DNA from: Zingiber officinale
Taxonomy: Eukaryota; Streptophyta; Magnoliopsida; Zingiberales; Zingiberaceae
Assembly (NCBI RefSeq): GCF_018446385.1
Contig: NC_056001.1
Location: forward strand, 109,408,436 to 109,472,435
Direction: 5' to 3'
DNA: 64,000 nucleotides
Shown: one piece after another, positions 1-12,015 of the stretch
Layout of the letters: every line of letters begins with the position of its first letter
Position numbering within the stretch: the first letter of the stretch is position 1
Program-made: the position numbers and the translations under genes
The notes under the pieces: generated by a model
Told to the model about the DNA's origin: nothing
Database searches by the model: none
The model's input: the letters and a program-made list of their open reading frames with translations, nothing else

Positions 1-340
1 CCACGCGCACCATCATCCCATGAGCCCTTCGGACAGTCTCAACCCACGCCTTCAGATCACTTCTATAATCAACACACCACACTAAGCGATTGCCCATTAT
101 CAGCTTGATTCATCGAACTAAATTCACCCATCGATAAATAGACATATGTACCTGTTATTACAGATTAAGAGCACACTTCCATAATAATCGAGGTCTTGTT
201 TCATAAATCAAGATAAAGAAACGTTTAAGTAAATACACTCTAAGTGTACCAGTGTAATTATATAGTTAGATAAACTAATACACTACCACCTTCAATGGTT
301 TGTTCCTTTCCATTACGGTCGTGAGCTACTTAATTTATAT
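1..340 (-). repeat. Inverted fragment of copia family A LTR
   Basis: The sequence reads as the reverse complement of the 5' part of the family A LTR. It carries the same order of landmarks as the minus-strand copies near 47000-47400 and 55900-56270, ending at the 'GTGAGCTACT' motif. It is cut at the window start and abuts the A1 5' LTR without the usual TG terminus. Only a partial LTR is present and there is no coding sequence. Confidence 0.8.
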
Positions 341-2912
341 CATAGAGTGTATACTAAAAGTCTAGCTTTTCGCATAAACATTTATCTAGAAATAAGAATC
401 ACATCGTCAAATAACTACATTTATGATAAAAGTAGTTGTTCAATTAATTTATATCAGATAATACGTGTGGTGTCACACGTAAGATCATGTTATCGACTTT
501 ATAAATTATAAATGAGCTCACACCAAATGGAAAGGAACAAACCATTAGAAGGTCGTAGTGTAATTAGGTATCAGCTTATCTTGACTAGATAATTACACTA
601 GTACACTTAGAGTGTATTGAGTAGACCATTTGAGGTCGCTTTTATACCGATTTTATAAAGAAACAAAGACCCTTATTATGGAAGTGTGTACTCTTAATCC
701 TAATATAATAACAAGCACATATATTTGATATTGATTTCTTTAATTTATCAACGGGTGAGATTTAGTTCATGAATCAATAAGCTCGATAAGTTGGGAAATG
801 ATATCACTTATAGTGTGTGTTGTTGATTATAGAAGGAAACGTGTCCTAGTAATCTAGGTTGAGAATGTCCCCAAGAGGAGCTCATAGGATTGTCATGTTA
901 AACCCCGCAGTGGACTTAGTCCGATATGACGTAAGGTTGAGTGGTACTACTTGAGCTAGATATTAATTAAGTGAGTTGTCAAGAACTTACTTAATTAGTG
1001 GACATTTGTTATCTTAAACACAGTGGAGACTAACACACTATAATAAGAAGGAGCCCAAAATGTAATTTGGGATGGTGCGTAGTTCAATAATAGTTCTCTA
1101 GTGGAATGAATTATTATTGATAAATTAAGTTGTGTGTTCTGGGCAACACCGGATGCTTAATTTTATCGAGACCAAACCAATTCCTCCTCCCTGGTCCCTA
1201 TCGTAGCCTCTAGTATATAGAGATTTATACCCACCGATACCCACCTTCTTACCCATCTAACGGCCGCCAAGCCAGCTTGGAACCCAAGCTAGGCGGCCAA
1301 GACCAAGTGGATGAGTTAGTTGGTGGTCGCCAAAGCTTGGGTCCCAAGCTTAGGTGGCCACTAGAATATTAAAAGGATTTTATTAAAATTATTTCTTATG
1401 TGGATATAATGATTTTAAAGAGAGTTTAAAATTAAAATTTCTTATAACTTTCTACAAAAGATTAAGAGAAGAGATTAATCTCTTTCCTTATTTGTAGTTT
1501 AAAAGGATGGTTTTAATTTTGGTGAAAACTTTCCTTATTTGTAAATCATCTACATGTTTAAAGAGAGTTTAAAATTTGAAATCTTTCCTTATTTGTTGAT
1601 TAAAGGAGGATTTTAAATTTTAAGAAAACTTTCCTTTTTAATCATGTTCATAATTTAAAAGAAAGTTTAAAAATTAAATATTCTCTTTTATAAGTTTCTA
1701 CAAGAGATTAAGAAAAGATTTGATATCTTTCCTTATTTGTAGATTAAAAGAGATTTTAATTTTTAGAGATAACTTTCTTTTTATCCACATGTTTAAAAGA
1801 AAGATTTTAATTTATTAAATTTCCTTTTTATAAACCAATCATGAAGGGATAAAAATTATTGAGAAATTTTTAGAAGCAAATAAGGAAGTTTTAATTGGTG
1901 TTTAAAATTTTATTTGCTTGGAAATTCTATGGTGTGGCCGGCCAAATAAATTGGAGAAGAAAAATTATTTTTAATTAAATAATTTTTTCCTTTTCATGGC
2001 AAAAGAATTAAGGAAGTTTTTATTAAATTTTCCAAGACCAAGGATTATAAAAGAGGGGTAGAGGAGGCTTCAAAGCTAACAAATCTATTCTATTTTTCTC
2101 TCCCTCTTTTCTTCTTCTTGTGGCCGGCCCTAGCCTTTCTCCCTTCTTCTCTTTTGGTGGCCGAACCATACATCTCTTGGAGCTCTTGTTGGTGGCCGGA
2201 CCTAGGAAGGAGAAGAAGAAAAGGAGGAAGCCTCATCTTGAAGATCCCTTGGAGTATTGGTGGTGATCAAGTTCTTCTTCCTTGGAGGTGGTTCTTCTTG
2301 TGGCCGAACCTTGCTTGGAGAAGAAGAAGGTGCGTGGTGGTTCTCGTCTCGGAAGATCGTCGCCCACACGACGTCCAAGAAGAGGAATACGTAGAAGATC
2401 AAGAGGTTTTTCTAAAAGGTATAACTAGTAATTTTCTTTCCGCATCATACTAGTTATTTTTGGAAATAATACTAAATACAAGAGGCTTACGCTCTAGTGT
2501 TTCGAATATGGTTTTTCGAAATTGTGTTCTTTTGTTTCTTTCTTTTCCTTGTGATTTGATTGTTCTCTTTGGTTAACCTAAAGTTATTTTAGGAAATTAA
2601 ATATTAGCTTTCCATAAAGGTTTTGTCTAGTCGGTGGTGGTTGCTCCCATATCCAAGAAGGCCATGTGACCAACGTGATTCCAATTTGAAATTAATATTA
2701 ATAACTAAAGCTGGCTTTAAGTATAAGTCCGCAGAGATCCAAGTCAAAACCTAAAAGAACAAATAGATTAAGTTTTGGATCAAACGTGTAAAGTTCCGCA
2801 GGCGATCCAGAATTTAATTTAAAAGAACACATGGTAGGTAGGAAAAGGTTCAGACCTTTGTACAAAATTTTTGTACAGTGGAACCTATAGGTTTTCCGAG
2901 TAGCAACCAACA
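341..2912 (+). repeat. A1 5' LTR
   Basis: It matches 7360-10019 along its whole length and ends in 'CAACCAACA' directly before the primer binding site. The first ~1 kb shows many one- to three-base indels against the 3' LTR. About 1380-1870 holds degenerate AT-rich repeats built on 'CTTATTTGTAGATTAAAAG'. A 19-base near-palindrome of the TGTACAAAA...TTTTGTACA type lies close to the 3' end (about 2859-2878). Confidence 0.9.
2046..2053 (+). promoter_or_regulatory. TATA box of A1 5' LTR
   Basis: TATAAAAG lies in the conserved context 'GGATTATAAAAGAGG', which recurs in the other A LTRs (9112, 44573, and inverted at 45783, 54776 and 63731). Conservation across copies supports it as the Pol II promoter of the element. 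The transcript start would be about 25-35 bases downstream. Confidence 0.7.
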
Positions 2913-2914
2913 AT

Positions 2915-2926
2915 TGGTATCAGAGC
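2915..2926 (+). other. Primer binding site of A1 (initiator tRNA-Met)
   Basis: TGGTATCAGAGC sits two bases after the LTR terminus. It is complementary to the 3' end of plant initiator tRNA-Met, the usual primer of Ty1/copia elements. It fixes the end of the 5' LTR and the plus orientation. Confidence 0.92.
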
Positions 2927-4399
2927 TAGGGTTTTGCCTCTGTGTATTTAGTATTAGTTTAATTATGCACATGTCATACATAATTTAGGCAGGATAATAG
3001 TAGGATATGCTAACTTTGTGGATGCAGGATCCAACTATTATGGCTTATAGTTATTATGTGTGTGATTGGACCCTTGGACATGTCAAGGGCATTTTATTGT
3101 GCATGATTGTATTATAAAATACAGCAGAGTATTTAGTTTTATTAGGATTTTATTTTGATCTAGATACATGTACATTCCTTTTATGGAATATAGGATCAAA
3201 ATGTAAAATTTATTTATGTCACGGATCGAATCTTGCAAAGCGTGGAACCTTCTATGGACCGTAGGCACAATGAACTAGGAGCAAGATGGATGCGACACTA
3301 GACCCAAGGTACCAAATATGGCAGTTAGATGACAACACACTAAGATAATTGAGATAAAAGCTAATAGTTGAAAATTAGATTTTCTATTTATTGCTTTTAT
3401 ATTGTGCTGCGTGTGCATGTTAGTTTACAAGTTTAGTAGGCTAGCATAGTTAAAATTCCTCATTAATAAATAACTAAGTGGGAGAGGGATTTTTAAGTAA
3501 ATCCCATGGTCTCCATTACTGGTTTGTAAGTGATGCAAGCGTTGGCTCGAGTGCCTTCCTCCATATCGGATGAGCTAGTTTGCAGATCACTAGAATGCAC
3601 TTCCATTTTGGATGACTATAGGAAGTTAATTAAGAGCGTGTGATCTTCCCCAACGGAAGGGGCATAATCTTATTAATGGACTTAGTGTCAAGTAATGGTA
3701 TACACTTAGACACATCTAATAGTATCCTCCCCATCGGAGTCACTGCTATTATTTGTGTGACCAAATGAAACCAACTATTAATTTGTCATAAAACTAGGTT
3801 GACAAGATAATAAAATTAAAGGGTTAAAACCCTTCTTACAAATGATTAATTTTGTATACGTCCACACTAACGTGGCATACAAAATTAACGGTGTTTGAGA
3901 TAATTTTATTTGTCATAAAGTTACGTTGACAAGATAGTTAATGGGTAAAAACCCTCCTCTTACAAATGTTGATTTTGTATACGTCCACACTAACGTGGCA
4001 TGCAAAATTCACGGTGTTTTGAGGTGTTGGTAAATTTAAATAATATTGTTAGAGGAATCAATATTATTTTAAATTTAGAGTCTTGACCAAATATTTGATT
4101 AAAGATAGACCAACTATTAATTTTATTCGTCATAAAGTAAGGATGACGAGATAATAAAATTAAATGATAAAATTTCCTCTTTGAATTTGTATACGTCCAC
4201 ACAAACGTGGCATACAAAATTCATGGGGATTTTTAAGGAGTTGGTCTTAACCAAATATTTTTGTGATTCTTAGGATAATGGTCAATCCCTAGCTAATATA
4301 CTTAGTGGTCCCAATTATAATTGATTGGAAATAGGATTTGGACATTAAGGTAGACTGTCCTCTTAGAACTAAGAACAATATAGGTGTATTTTATTCATT
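2927..4399 (+). pseudogene. A1 leader and gag region, decayed
   Basis: This is the place of the 5' leader and gag. No frame stays open for more than about 75 codons and no CCHC zinc knuckle can be read. A6 carries the corresponding sequence inverted at about 61100-62830, with similar decay. It includes the triplicated segment described separately. Confidence 0.6.
3790..4240 (+). repeat. Triplicated ~150-bp segment with hairpin core in A1 gag region
   Basis: Three imperfect copies carry the core 'GTATACGTCCACAC' / 'ACGTGGCATACAAAA' (cores near 3855, 3977 and 4188). Each is preceded by a 'CATAAAGT..GTTGACAAGAT' segment. Inside each core the flanks TTTTGTAT and ATACAAAA can pair, giving a short stem-loop. 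Two clear copies are also present, inverted, in A6 (61700-61885), so the triplication predates the spread of both copies. Confidence 0.75.
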
Positions 4400-7150
4400 A
4401 GTTGAAACATGTTTAGTGGAGTTATCTACCGGTACCTGGTGTGTAGATATGGGAGCCACTGATTCATTGCAGGGTTCCAGGAAACCCAACAACTAAATGA
4501 AAATAAAAAAAAAAACACCGTCCACATGGGCACTACTGCAAAAGTAGCAGCTATTGCAGTGGGAGAGGTTTATTCTCTAATAGGAATAAAATTTGGATTA
4601 TTAGTAATCGTCTTTACGTACTAAGTTTAGGAAGAACTTGATTTCAGTTCTAAACTATTATAGAATAGATATTGTGTCTATTTTGATAACAAAGCTGTTA
4701 TCAAGAAAAATAGACAAGTTATCGATTCTGGTATGTTGGTTGACAATTTATAATCCAATAACTCCCACGATCTAATAAATGGAAATTATAACACATCTTC
4801 TAACTTTAAGAGGAAGCAACCTTCGGAGATGAACCAATTATATCTTTGGCATCTAAAGCTAGGTTATATTAACTTAAGTAGGATTCATTGGTAGCTGATG
4901 AACTTTTGGGTTCATTAGTAGTGGAAATCTTTCCAACCTACGAGTCTTACTTGGAAGGAAAAATAACCAAGAAGCTTTTAAGTCAAAGGGGTATGGAGCC
5001 AAAGATATGATGGAATTGGTTCATTCTGATTTGTATCCTATGACTATCCAGCAAGAGGTAGTATCGAATATTTCATCTATTTTATAGATAACTATTCAAG
5101 ATACAAATACATTTATTTAATGTGCCGCAAGACTAAGTACTTTGATTAGTTCAAAGAGTACAAGGCTGATGCGGAGAAATGTTAAAGTAAAAGTATTAAG
5201 TCACTATGGTAAGATCGTAGTGGCAAGTACCTCTTAGGATAATTTGGGAGTCACTTATCAGAAGTCGGGACTCAATCCTAACTAACTGCACCTGGTACAC
5301 CCCAACAGAATGGTGTAGTAGAAAGAAGGTATAAGGCTCTTATGGAATAATTAGATCGATGATGAGTTATTACCAAATTTGTTTTAAGGATATACACTAG
5401 AAACAGAAGTGAACATAATACCTTCTAAAGTCAGAACTCTCTACTCCCATAGAATTGCAGAATGGGCATAAGCCTAGTATATTCGGATTTGGGTGGTCTA
5501 GCACATAAGAGACACTGATAAGTTGGGCAGGAGTTCACTTGTTTGTGAGTTATCCTAGAGAAACAAAAGTAGGTTTATAGTCTTAAAAATCAGAAGGTCA
5601 TTATCAATGACCGATTTTTAGAATAGGACTATGTAATAAACCACATGCCCATAAGTAAATTTGTTCTTAAGGAAATAATAAAGGACATGTCTAATCTAGT
5701 ACCAACATAAGATGAAATATCACAAGAAACCGCAACACGATCATAAAAGATACACAATTACAGATAGTGCCTTCAGAGTGGGAGGGTTGTCAAGCAACCT
5801 AAGAGATTCATGTTTGGGAGAGTCTTGGACTTGATCCCAAATGAACATGAGCCCGATCCGGACATATGATGAAGCACTCCAAGATAAAGATTCAAGATCT
5901 TGGGAAAGAGTAATGAATAATGTAATTAGAATATATATATTCTAATAAAATCTGAAGCTTGTAGAACCACCAAATGGTGTAAAAGCCTTTGGGTGTAAAA
6001 AGGTCTATAATAGGAAAAGAGGGATAGACAGGAAAGGTAGAAACTTTCAAAAGCAAGGCTTGATGAAAAAGGAAACTTTTTCACTGGTAGCCATGTTTAA
6101 GTCTATCCAGATTCTTTTATCTATTTGGCAAGTGGATGTCAAGACAGCATTCCTTAATGGAAGTCTTGAAGATAGCATCCACATAAAGCAAACCAGAAGG
6201 GTTCATTATAAAGGGCTAAGAGCATCTTGTGTGAAAGCTCAATCAGTCTATGGACTGAGGCAAAGCTTCAAGGTCTTGGAACATCCAGTTTATCAAAGTA
6301 ATCCAGATCTTTGGATTTATTGAGTAAACGGATAAGTCTTGTGTATACAAATGGTGTGATGGAAACGTGGTGGTGTTTCTTGTACTATACGTAGATAACA
6401 ATTTTGGTAGTTGGAAACAATATCAAAATGTTGTCAGAAGTAAGGGTATGGTTGTCCAAATAATTCGATATAAAGGACTTGGGAGAATGTATATATTTTT
6501 GTGATCAAAGTAATAAGGAATCGCAAGAAATATATATAGATATATCCCGAGTTTAATATATCGAAAAAATCCTTACTCGTTTTTAGCATGCAAAACTCCT
6601 AGAAAGGTTTCTTACCTTTTAAGAATGGAGTGTTTTTATCTAAAGAGATGTCTTCGATGACATCAAAGGAGATTGAGGACATGTAGGTAGTTCTTTATGC
6701 TTCGGCAGTTAGACAACCTAATGTATGCTATGCACGAGATCAGAAATCTGTTTTGCCAAGGGCATAGTTAGCAGATATCAAAGTAACCCTAGACAAGGAC
6801 ATTGGACTGCAGTAAAGCATATAAGTACCTTAGAGGCACTAGAGATTATATGCTAGTTTACAAGGCAGTTATTTTGGTCCCTGTGGGTTGCATGGATTTT
6901 AACTTCCAATCGGATAGGGACAATATTAAGTCAACCTCGGGGTTTTGTGTTTACTTTAGGAGGTAAAGTCATAACTATGGAAGAGTGATAAGCATAGGTG
7001 TTTATCTGGACTCCACCATAGAAGCTTAGTATATGGCAAGCCTCTAAGGTAGCCATAAAAGCTGAATGACTCAATAACCTCAAGATAGATTTAGAGATGA
7101 TTTCTGGTTTGTCCAAAGATTATTACAATTTATTGTAATAATGTTGGTGC
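4400..7150 (+). pseudogene. A1 pol relic (protease, integrase, RT, RNase H)
   Basis: In order: a protease-like 'CVDMGATDS' near 4444, an integrase stretch reading 'GTPQQNGVVERR' near 5290-5330, an RT block at 6060-6323 with 'WQVDVKTAFLNGSLED', and an RNase H block at about 6770-7050 with 'GHWTAVKH' and 'DFNFQSDRDN'. Stops and frameshifts separate every block. Two one-base insertions (in 'CAAAGCTTCAAGG' of RT and 'CATAACTATGG' of RNase H) are shared with A6. No functional protein can be made. Confidence 0.85.
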
Positions 7151-7349
7151 AGTAACAAACTCGAAGAAACCATAAGTCTATAAGGCAAGTAAACACAATA
7201 GAGCGCAAGTACCACCCAATACGAGAAATCGTATAAACGAGGAGAAGTTGTTGCCGCCTAGATTGCATCGATGATAACCTAAGGTCCTTGGCAAGAGTTT
7301 TAAGGCAAGAGTTTTTGATGGGCATATGGCAGCTTAGTCTTTTAGTATA

Positions 7350-7358
7350 AGTGGGAGA
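7350..7358 (+). other. Polypurine tract of A1
   Basis: AGTGGGAGA immediately precedes the 3' LTR start 'TTGTTAGAGTG'. This is the standard plus-strand priming site and confirms the LTR boundary and polarity. The same tract occurs inverted beside the A3 and A6 3' LTRs. Confidence 0.85.
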
Positions 7359-7359
7359 T

Positions 7360-10019
7360 TGTTAGAGTGTATACTAAAAGTCTAGCTTTTGGTATAAACA
7401 TTTATCTAGAAATAAGAATCACATTGGTCAAATAACTACATTTATGATAAAAGTAGTTGTTCAATTAATTTATATTGTAGATAACATGGTGTGTGGTGTC
7501 ACACACAGAAGATCATGTTATCAGTACCTTATAAATTATAAACAGTAGCTCACGACCAAAATGGAAAGGAACAAACCATTAGAAGGTCGTAGTGTAATTA
7601 GGTATCAGTTTATCTTGACTGTATAATTACACTAGTACACTTAGAGTGTATTGAGTAGGACCATTTGAGGTCGTTTCTTTTATACTGATTTTATAAAGAA
7701 ACAAAGACCTCGGTTATTATGGAAGTGTGTACTCTTAATCCTAATATAATAACAAGCACATATATTTGATATTGATTTCTTTAATTTATCAATGGGTGAG
7801 ATTTAGTTCGATGAATCAATAAGCTCGATAAGTTGGGAAATGATATCACTTATAGTGTGTGTTGTTGATTATAGAAGGAAACTGTGTCCTAGTAATCTAG
7901 GTTGAGAATGTCCCCAAGAGGAGCTCATAAGGATTGTCATGTTAAACCCTGCAGGACTTAGTCCGACATGACGATGAAGTTGAGTGGTACTACTCTTGGA
8001 GCTAGATATTAATTAAGTGAGTTGTCAGTAACTTACTTAATTAGTGGACATTTGTTATCTTAAACACAGGGAGACTAACACACTCATGATAAGAAGGAGC
8101 CCAAAATGTAATTTGGGATTGGTGCGGTAGTTCAATAATAGTTCTCTAGTGGAATGAATTATTATTGATAAAATTAAGTTGTGTGTTCGGGGCGAGCACG
8201 GGATGCTTAATTTTATCGGGAGACCAAAACCAATTCCTCCTCTCGGTCCCTATCGTAGCCTCTAGTATATAGAGATTTATACCCACCGTGTACCACCTTC
8301 TTACCCATCCAATGGGGCCAAGCTAGCTTGGAACCCAAGCTAGGGCCGCCAAGACCAAGTGGATGAGTTAAGTTGGTGGTCGCCAAAGCTTGGGTCCCAA
8401 GCTTAGGTGGCCCACTAGAATATTAAAAAGGATTTTATTAAAATTATTTCTTATGTGGATATAATGATTTTAAAGAGAGTTTAAAATTAAAATTTCTTTT
8501 ATAACTTTCTACAAAAGATTAAGAGAAGAGATTAATCTCTTTCCTTATTTGTAGTTTAAAAGGATGGTTTTAATTTTTGGTGAAAACTTTCCTTATTTGT
8601 AAATCATCTACATGTTTAAAAGAGAGTTTAAAATTTGAAATCTTTCCTTATTTGTTGATTAAAGGAGGATTTTAAATTTTAAGAAAACTTTCCTTTTAAT
8701 CATGTTCATAATTTAAAGAAAGTTTAAAATTAAATATTCTCTTTATAAGTTTCTACAAGAGATTAAGAAAAGATTTGATATCTTTCCTTATTTGTAGATT
8801 AAAAGAGATTTTAATTTTTAGAGATAACTTTCTTTTTATCCACATGTTTAAAAGAAAGATTTTAATTTATTAAATTTCCTTTTTATAAACCAATCATGAA
8901 GGGATAAAAATTATTGAGAAATTTTTAGAAGCAAATAAGGAAGTTTTAATTGGTGTTTAAAATTTTATTTGCTTGGAAATTCTATGGTGTGGCCGGCCAA
9001 ATAAATTGGAGAAGAAAAATTATTTTTAATTAAATAATTTTTTTTCCTTTTCATGGCAAAAGAATTAAGGAAGTTTTTATTAAATTTTCCTTATTTGCCA
9101 AGACCAAGGATTATAAAAGAGGGGGTAGAGGAGGCTTCAAAGCTAACGAATCTATTCTATTTTTCTCCCCCTCTTTTCTTCTTCTTGTGGCCGGCCCTAG
9201 CCTTTCTCCCTTCTTCTCTTTTGGTGGCCGAACCATACATCTCTTGGAGCTCTTGTTGGTGGCCGGACCTAGGAAGGAGAAGAAGAAAAGGAGGAAGCCT
9301 CATCTTGAAGATCCCTTGGAGTATTGGTGGTGATCAAGTTCTTCTTCCTTGGAGGTGGTTCTTCTTGTGGCCGAACCTTGCTTGGAGAAGAAGAAGGTGC
9401 GTGGTGGTTCTCGTCTCGGAAGATCGTCGCCCACACGACGTCCGGGATAAGAAGAGGAATACGGTAGAAGATCAAGAGGTTTTTCTAAAAGGTATAACTA
9501 GTAATTTTTCTTTCCGCATCATACTAGTTATTTTTGGAAATAATACTAAATACAAGAGGCTTACGTTCTAGTGTTTCGAATATGGTTTTTCGAAGTTGTG
9601 TTCTTTTGTTTCTTTCTTTTCCTTGTGATTTGATTGTTCTCTTTGGTTAACCTAAAGTTATTTTAGGAAATTAAATATTAGCTTTCCATAAAAGGTTTTG
9701 TCTAGTCGGTGGTGGTTGCTCCCATATCCAAGAAGGCCATGTGCCTCGCCACGTCAGTACTGGGAACCAATTATGGAAATTAATATTTAATGGAATTAAT
9801 AACTTAAGGTGACTTGGGTCGAACGTGTTAAGTTTCGCAGGAGATCCAAGTCAAAACCTAAAAGAACAAATAGATTAAGTTTTGGATCAAACGTGTTAAG
9901 TTCCGCAGGCGATCCAAAATTTAATTTAAAAGAACACATGGTAGCTAGGAAAAGGTTCAGACCTTTGTACAAAATTTTTGTACAGTGGAACCTCTAGGTT
10001 TTCCGAGTAGCAACCAACA
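7360..10019 (+). repeat. A1 3' LTR
   Basis: It starts TGTTAGAGTG and ends CAACCAACA (2660 bp). It contains the TATA box at 9112-9119, a GC-richer segment of GGCCGG-type words after the TATA box, two direct repeats of a 'GTTAAGTTcCGCAGGcGATCC' type near 9823-9915, and the near-palindrome at about 9966-9985. A 172-codon open frame at 9053-9571 spans the TATA box and is not considered a gene. Confidence 0.9.
9112..9119 (+). promoter_or_regulatory. TATA box of A1 3' LTR
   Basis: TATAAAAG in the same conserved context as in the 5' LTR. It could drive read-through transcription into D1 downstream. Confidence 0.65.
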
Positions 10020-10554
10020 GGTCAAGGGGGAGTTGACCTTTAGGGGGAGTTCTTACTCGTCAAGATTTCTGAGGATGAGTGATATGGGATTATCACTAAG
10101 TTGATTGTTGATTTTAGTATCAAGGGGGAAATTAAGGGTTTCAATGAAAGGTATGGGACTTTTATTAGGAAGAAACTCTTGACCTTGATTCACTCTTTTT
10201 GATGTGTGTCAAAAAGGGGGAGAATGTCCAGAGAATGTTCAAGGAAGAACATTGGAGTTTGAGGAGAATGTTCGAGGAAGAACATTGGAGAACTATTGGA
10301 AAACCTAAGTTAGGTTTAACCTAACTTGATTATGATTTTTGTCAAACATCAAAAAGGGGGAGATTGTTGGTGCAACCTTAGGTCAAGGTTGACCTGGGTG
10401 ACCCGACTCGAGTTGACCTGACTCGAGGTATATTTTGATGTTTGACAAGAATGGAGAAGTTGTATTTTGATGTTTGACAAGAATAGGAACTTGGGGGATT
10501 GTGGGTGCAACCTTTGGTTAAGGTTGACCTGGTTGACCCGACTTGAGTTGACCT

Positions 10555-11045
10555 GATTCGGGAAAAGTCCAAGTATGGAGACTTGGCACGGGAAAAGTCC
10601 AAGCAGGAAGGTTGGCACGGGGAAAAGTCCAAGTATGGAGACTTGGCACGGAAAAGTCCAAGTATGGAAGCTTGGCATGGGAGGTCGGAGAGGGCTCGGT
10701 AGCTCGTTCTCTGGACCGGACGAAGTCGGAGAGGGCTCGGTAGCTCGTTCTCCGAGGTCTGAGAGGGCTCAGCCTGCCTCCTGACTAGGTCGAGAGGGCC
10801 GGTAGCTCGCTCTCCGGACCTGACGTCGGAGAGGGCTCGTAGCTCGCTCTCCTGACTAGGTCCCAAAGGGCCTGTAGCTCTGCTCTTTAGACCGCAGAGT
10901 TGGAGAGGGCTCGTAGCTCGCTCTTTGGACTAGGTCAAAGAGGGCTCTGTAGTTCTCCGGACCGGATGAGGAAGTCGGAGAGGGCTCGTAGCTCGCCTCC
11001 TGACTAGGTCGAGAGGGCTCAGAGCTCATTCTCTAAACCGGAAGG
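10555..11045 (+). repeat. Tandem arrays in D1 LTR
   Basis: First come about five ~30-bp units of 'AAGTCCAAGTATGGAGACTT' type (10560-10690). Then come many units combining 'GAGAGGGCTCGTAGCTCG' with 'CTCTCCGGACC' type words (10681-11040). The same words, inverted, form the 60610-60850 array of D2 with different copy number, which explains part of the LTR length difference. Confidence 0.8.
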
Positions 11046-11089
11046 CTTTAGGGTTTAGGGTCGAAGCTCTAAAACCTACATAGGCATTA

Positions 11090-11400
11090 GATCACCGCTG
11101 ACCGATCCAAAGGATACTTTGTTTATCCGACGGTCCGTGACCGATCGAACCAAATGTAAGTTTATCAGGGTTATCTGATTGGTCTGTAGACCGATCAGGA
11201 AGCGATGGACGATAGGAGGGGATCGGTCTGTGGACCGATCCACCTATAGTCTGATCAGTCCACAGACCGATCAGGCTTGTGGAACCAACTCTCTGTGAGA
11301 GTTGGAGATCGGTCTGGGGACCGATCAGCCTAGGGCCTGATCGGTCCACAGACCGATCAGATGTCTTGTGGACCGATCAGGGTGAAGCCTGATCGGTCCA
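11090..11400 (+). repeat. Palindrome-rich GATCGGTC/GACCGATC array in D1 LTR
   Basis: Roughly nine partial or full inverted repeats of the type GATCGGTCtgtgGACCGATC recur every 30-45 bases. Each can fold into a short hairpin with an ~8-bp stem. The array lies upstream of the D1 LTR region most likely to hold the promoter ('TTTATAAGCC' near 11465). Confidence 0.8.
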
Positions 11401-12015
11401 GGTCTAGCCGTTGAGTCACAACGGCTAGATTTCTGTGTCTTTTGTTTCTTCTTCGCAGGTGCAGTTTATAAGCCTCTACAGTGAAGGTGGATAGCATAAC
11501 TTCTTCCACCTCAAGACTACGACTAGAGCTTTGCTGAGCTCTTCATTTTCTGAAGCTTCGTGTGAGCTTCCATCGGCTGGTTTTCTAGCTGCTATTGTGA
11601 AGTTGTTGCTTCATCAACGGACTCCAGTCGACAACGAGAAGGCAAGCAAACCTGGTAGGGTGTCTTTACATTCATATTGTCCATTGTTTCTTGCTCTATT
11701 CTTTGTACTCCATTATTGCTGTTGCAAAAGGAATTGTGGTGAGGTTTCTCCACCCAGAAGGAGTTCTTATTAGCCGGTTTTTCGGGGTCTCATCCACCGA
11801 CGGATTGATAGGATTCGTCCACCTTACGGACACGCCGAGGAGTAGGAGTATCATCTCCGAACCTCGTTATATCGTCGCGTTTGAGGTTTGATCTTCTCCA
11901 TTTTCGTTTCTACTCTTTATTTCCGCTGCGCTAACTCAAATTGTAGGAAGAAACGAGAATTTGGGGTCGGCTATTCACACCTCCCCTCTCTAGCCGCTAT
12001 CCGAAGATCCTAACA

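Larger units (their letters stand above)
341..10019 (+). mobile_element. Copia A1: full-length but decayed Ty1/copia-like element
   Basis: Two direct repeats of about 2.6 kb (341-2912 and 7360-10019) flank an internal region of about 4.4 kb. The internal region begins with an initiator tRNA-Met primer site (2915-2926) and ends with a purine tract (7350-7358), so polarity is plus. Protease, integrase, RT and RNase H relics follow in copia order (integrase before RT). All frames are broken. The 5' LTR lacks its first three bases (TGT) and no matching 5-bp target duplication is seen, so one end has probably been rearranged. The left neighbour is an inverted A LTR scrap and the right neighbour is the internal 3' end of element D1. 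Confidence 0.9.
10020..12015 (+). mobile_element. Element D1: 3' end of an LTR retrotransposon
   Basis: About 345 bp of internal sequence with repeated 'GGGGGAG' words leads to a purine tract 'AAAAAGGGGGAGA' (10351-10363) and then a complete LTR. The structure is the 3' end of a copia-type (SIRE-like) element in plus orientation. Its 5' portion is missing at the junction with A1. A related solo LTR lies inverted at 59230-61080. Confidence 0.8.
10365..12015 (+). repeat. D1 3' LTR
   Basis: It starts TGTTGGTGCAACC directly after the purine tract and ends GATCCTAACA (1651 bp). It is built of three tandem arrays followed by a unique part (11400-12015) with the 'CGGACACGCCGAGGAG' region, which is also found inverted at about 59407-59425. 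Downstream sequence begins inside an inverted A LTR, so D1 appears to have landed in that LTR. Confidence 0.82.

Noticed and set aside
9053-9571. 172-codon open frame in the A1 3' LTR, with partial counterparts in other A LTRs (for example 63399-63797 minus)
   Set aside because: The frame spans the TATA box of the LTR, differs in length and C-terminus between copies, and is low-complexity. It reflects shared LTR sequence, not a protein.
10349-10866. 109- and 162-codon minus frames
   Set aside because: They run through the tandem arrays of the D1 LTR and are repeat artefacts.
11531-11891. 80- and 66-codon frames in the D1 LTR
   Set aside because: They lie in the LTR leader. D2 carries the same region with broken frames.
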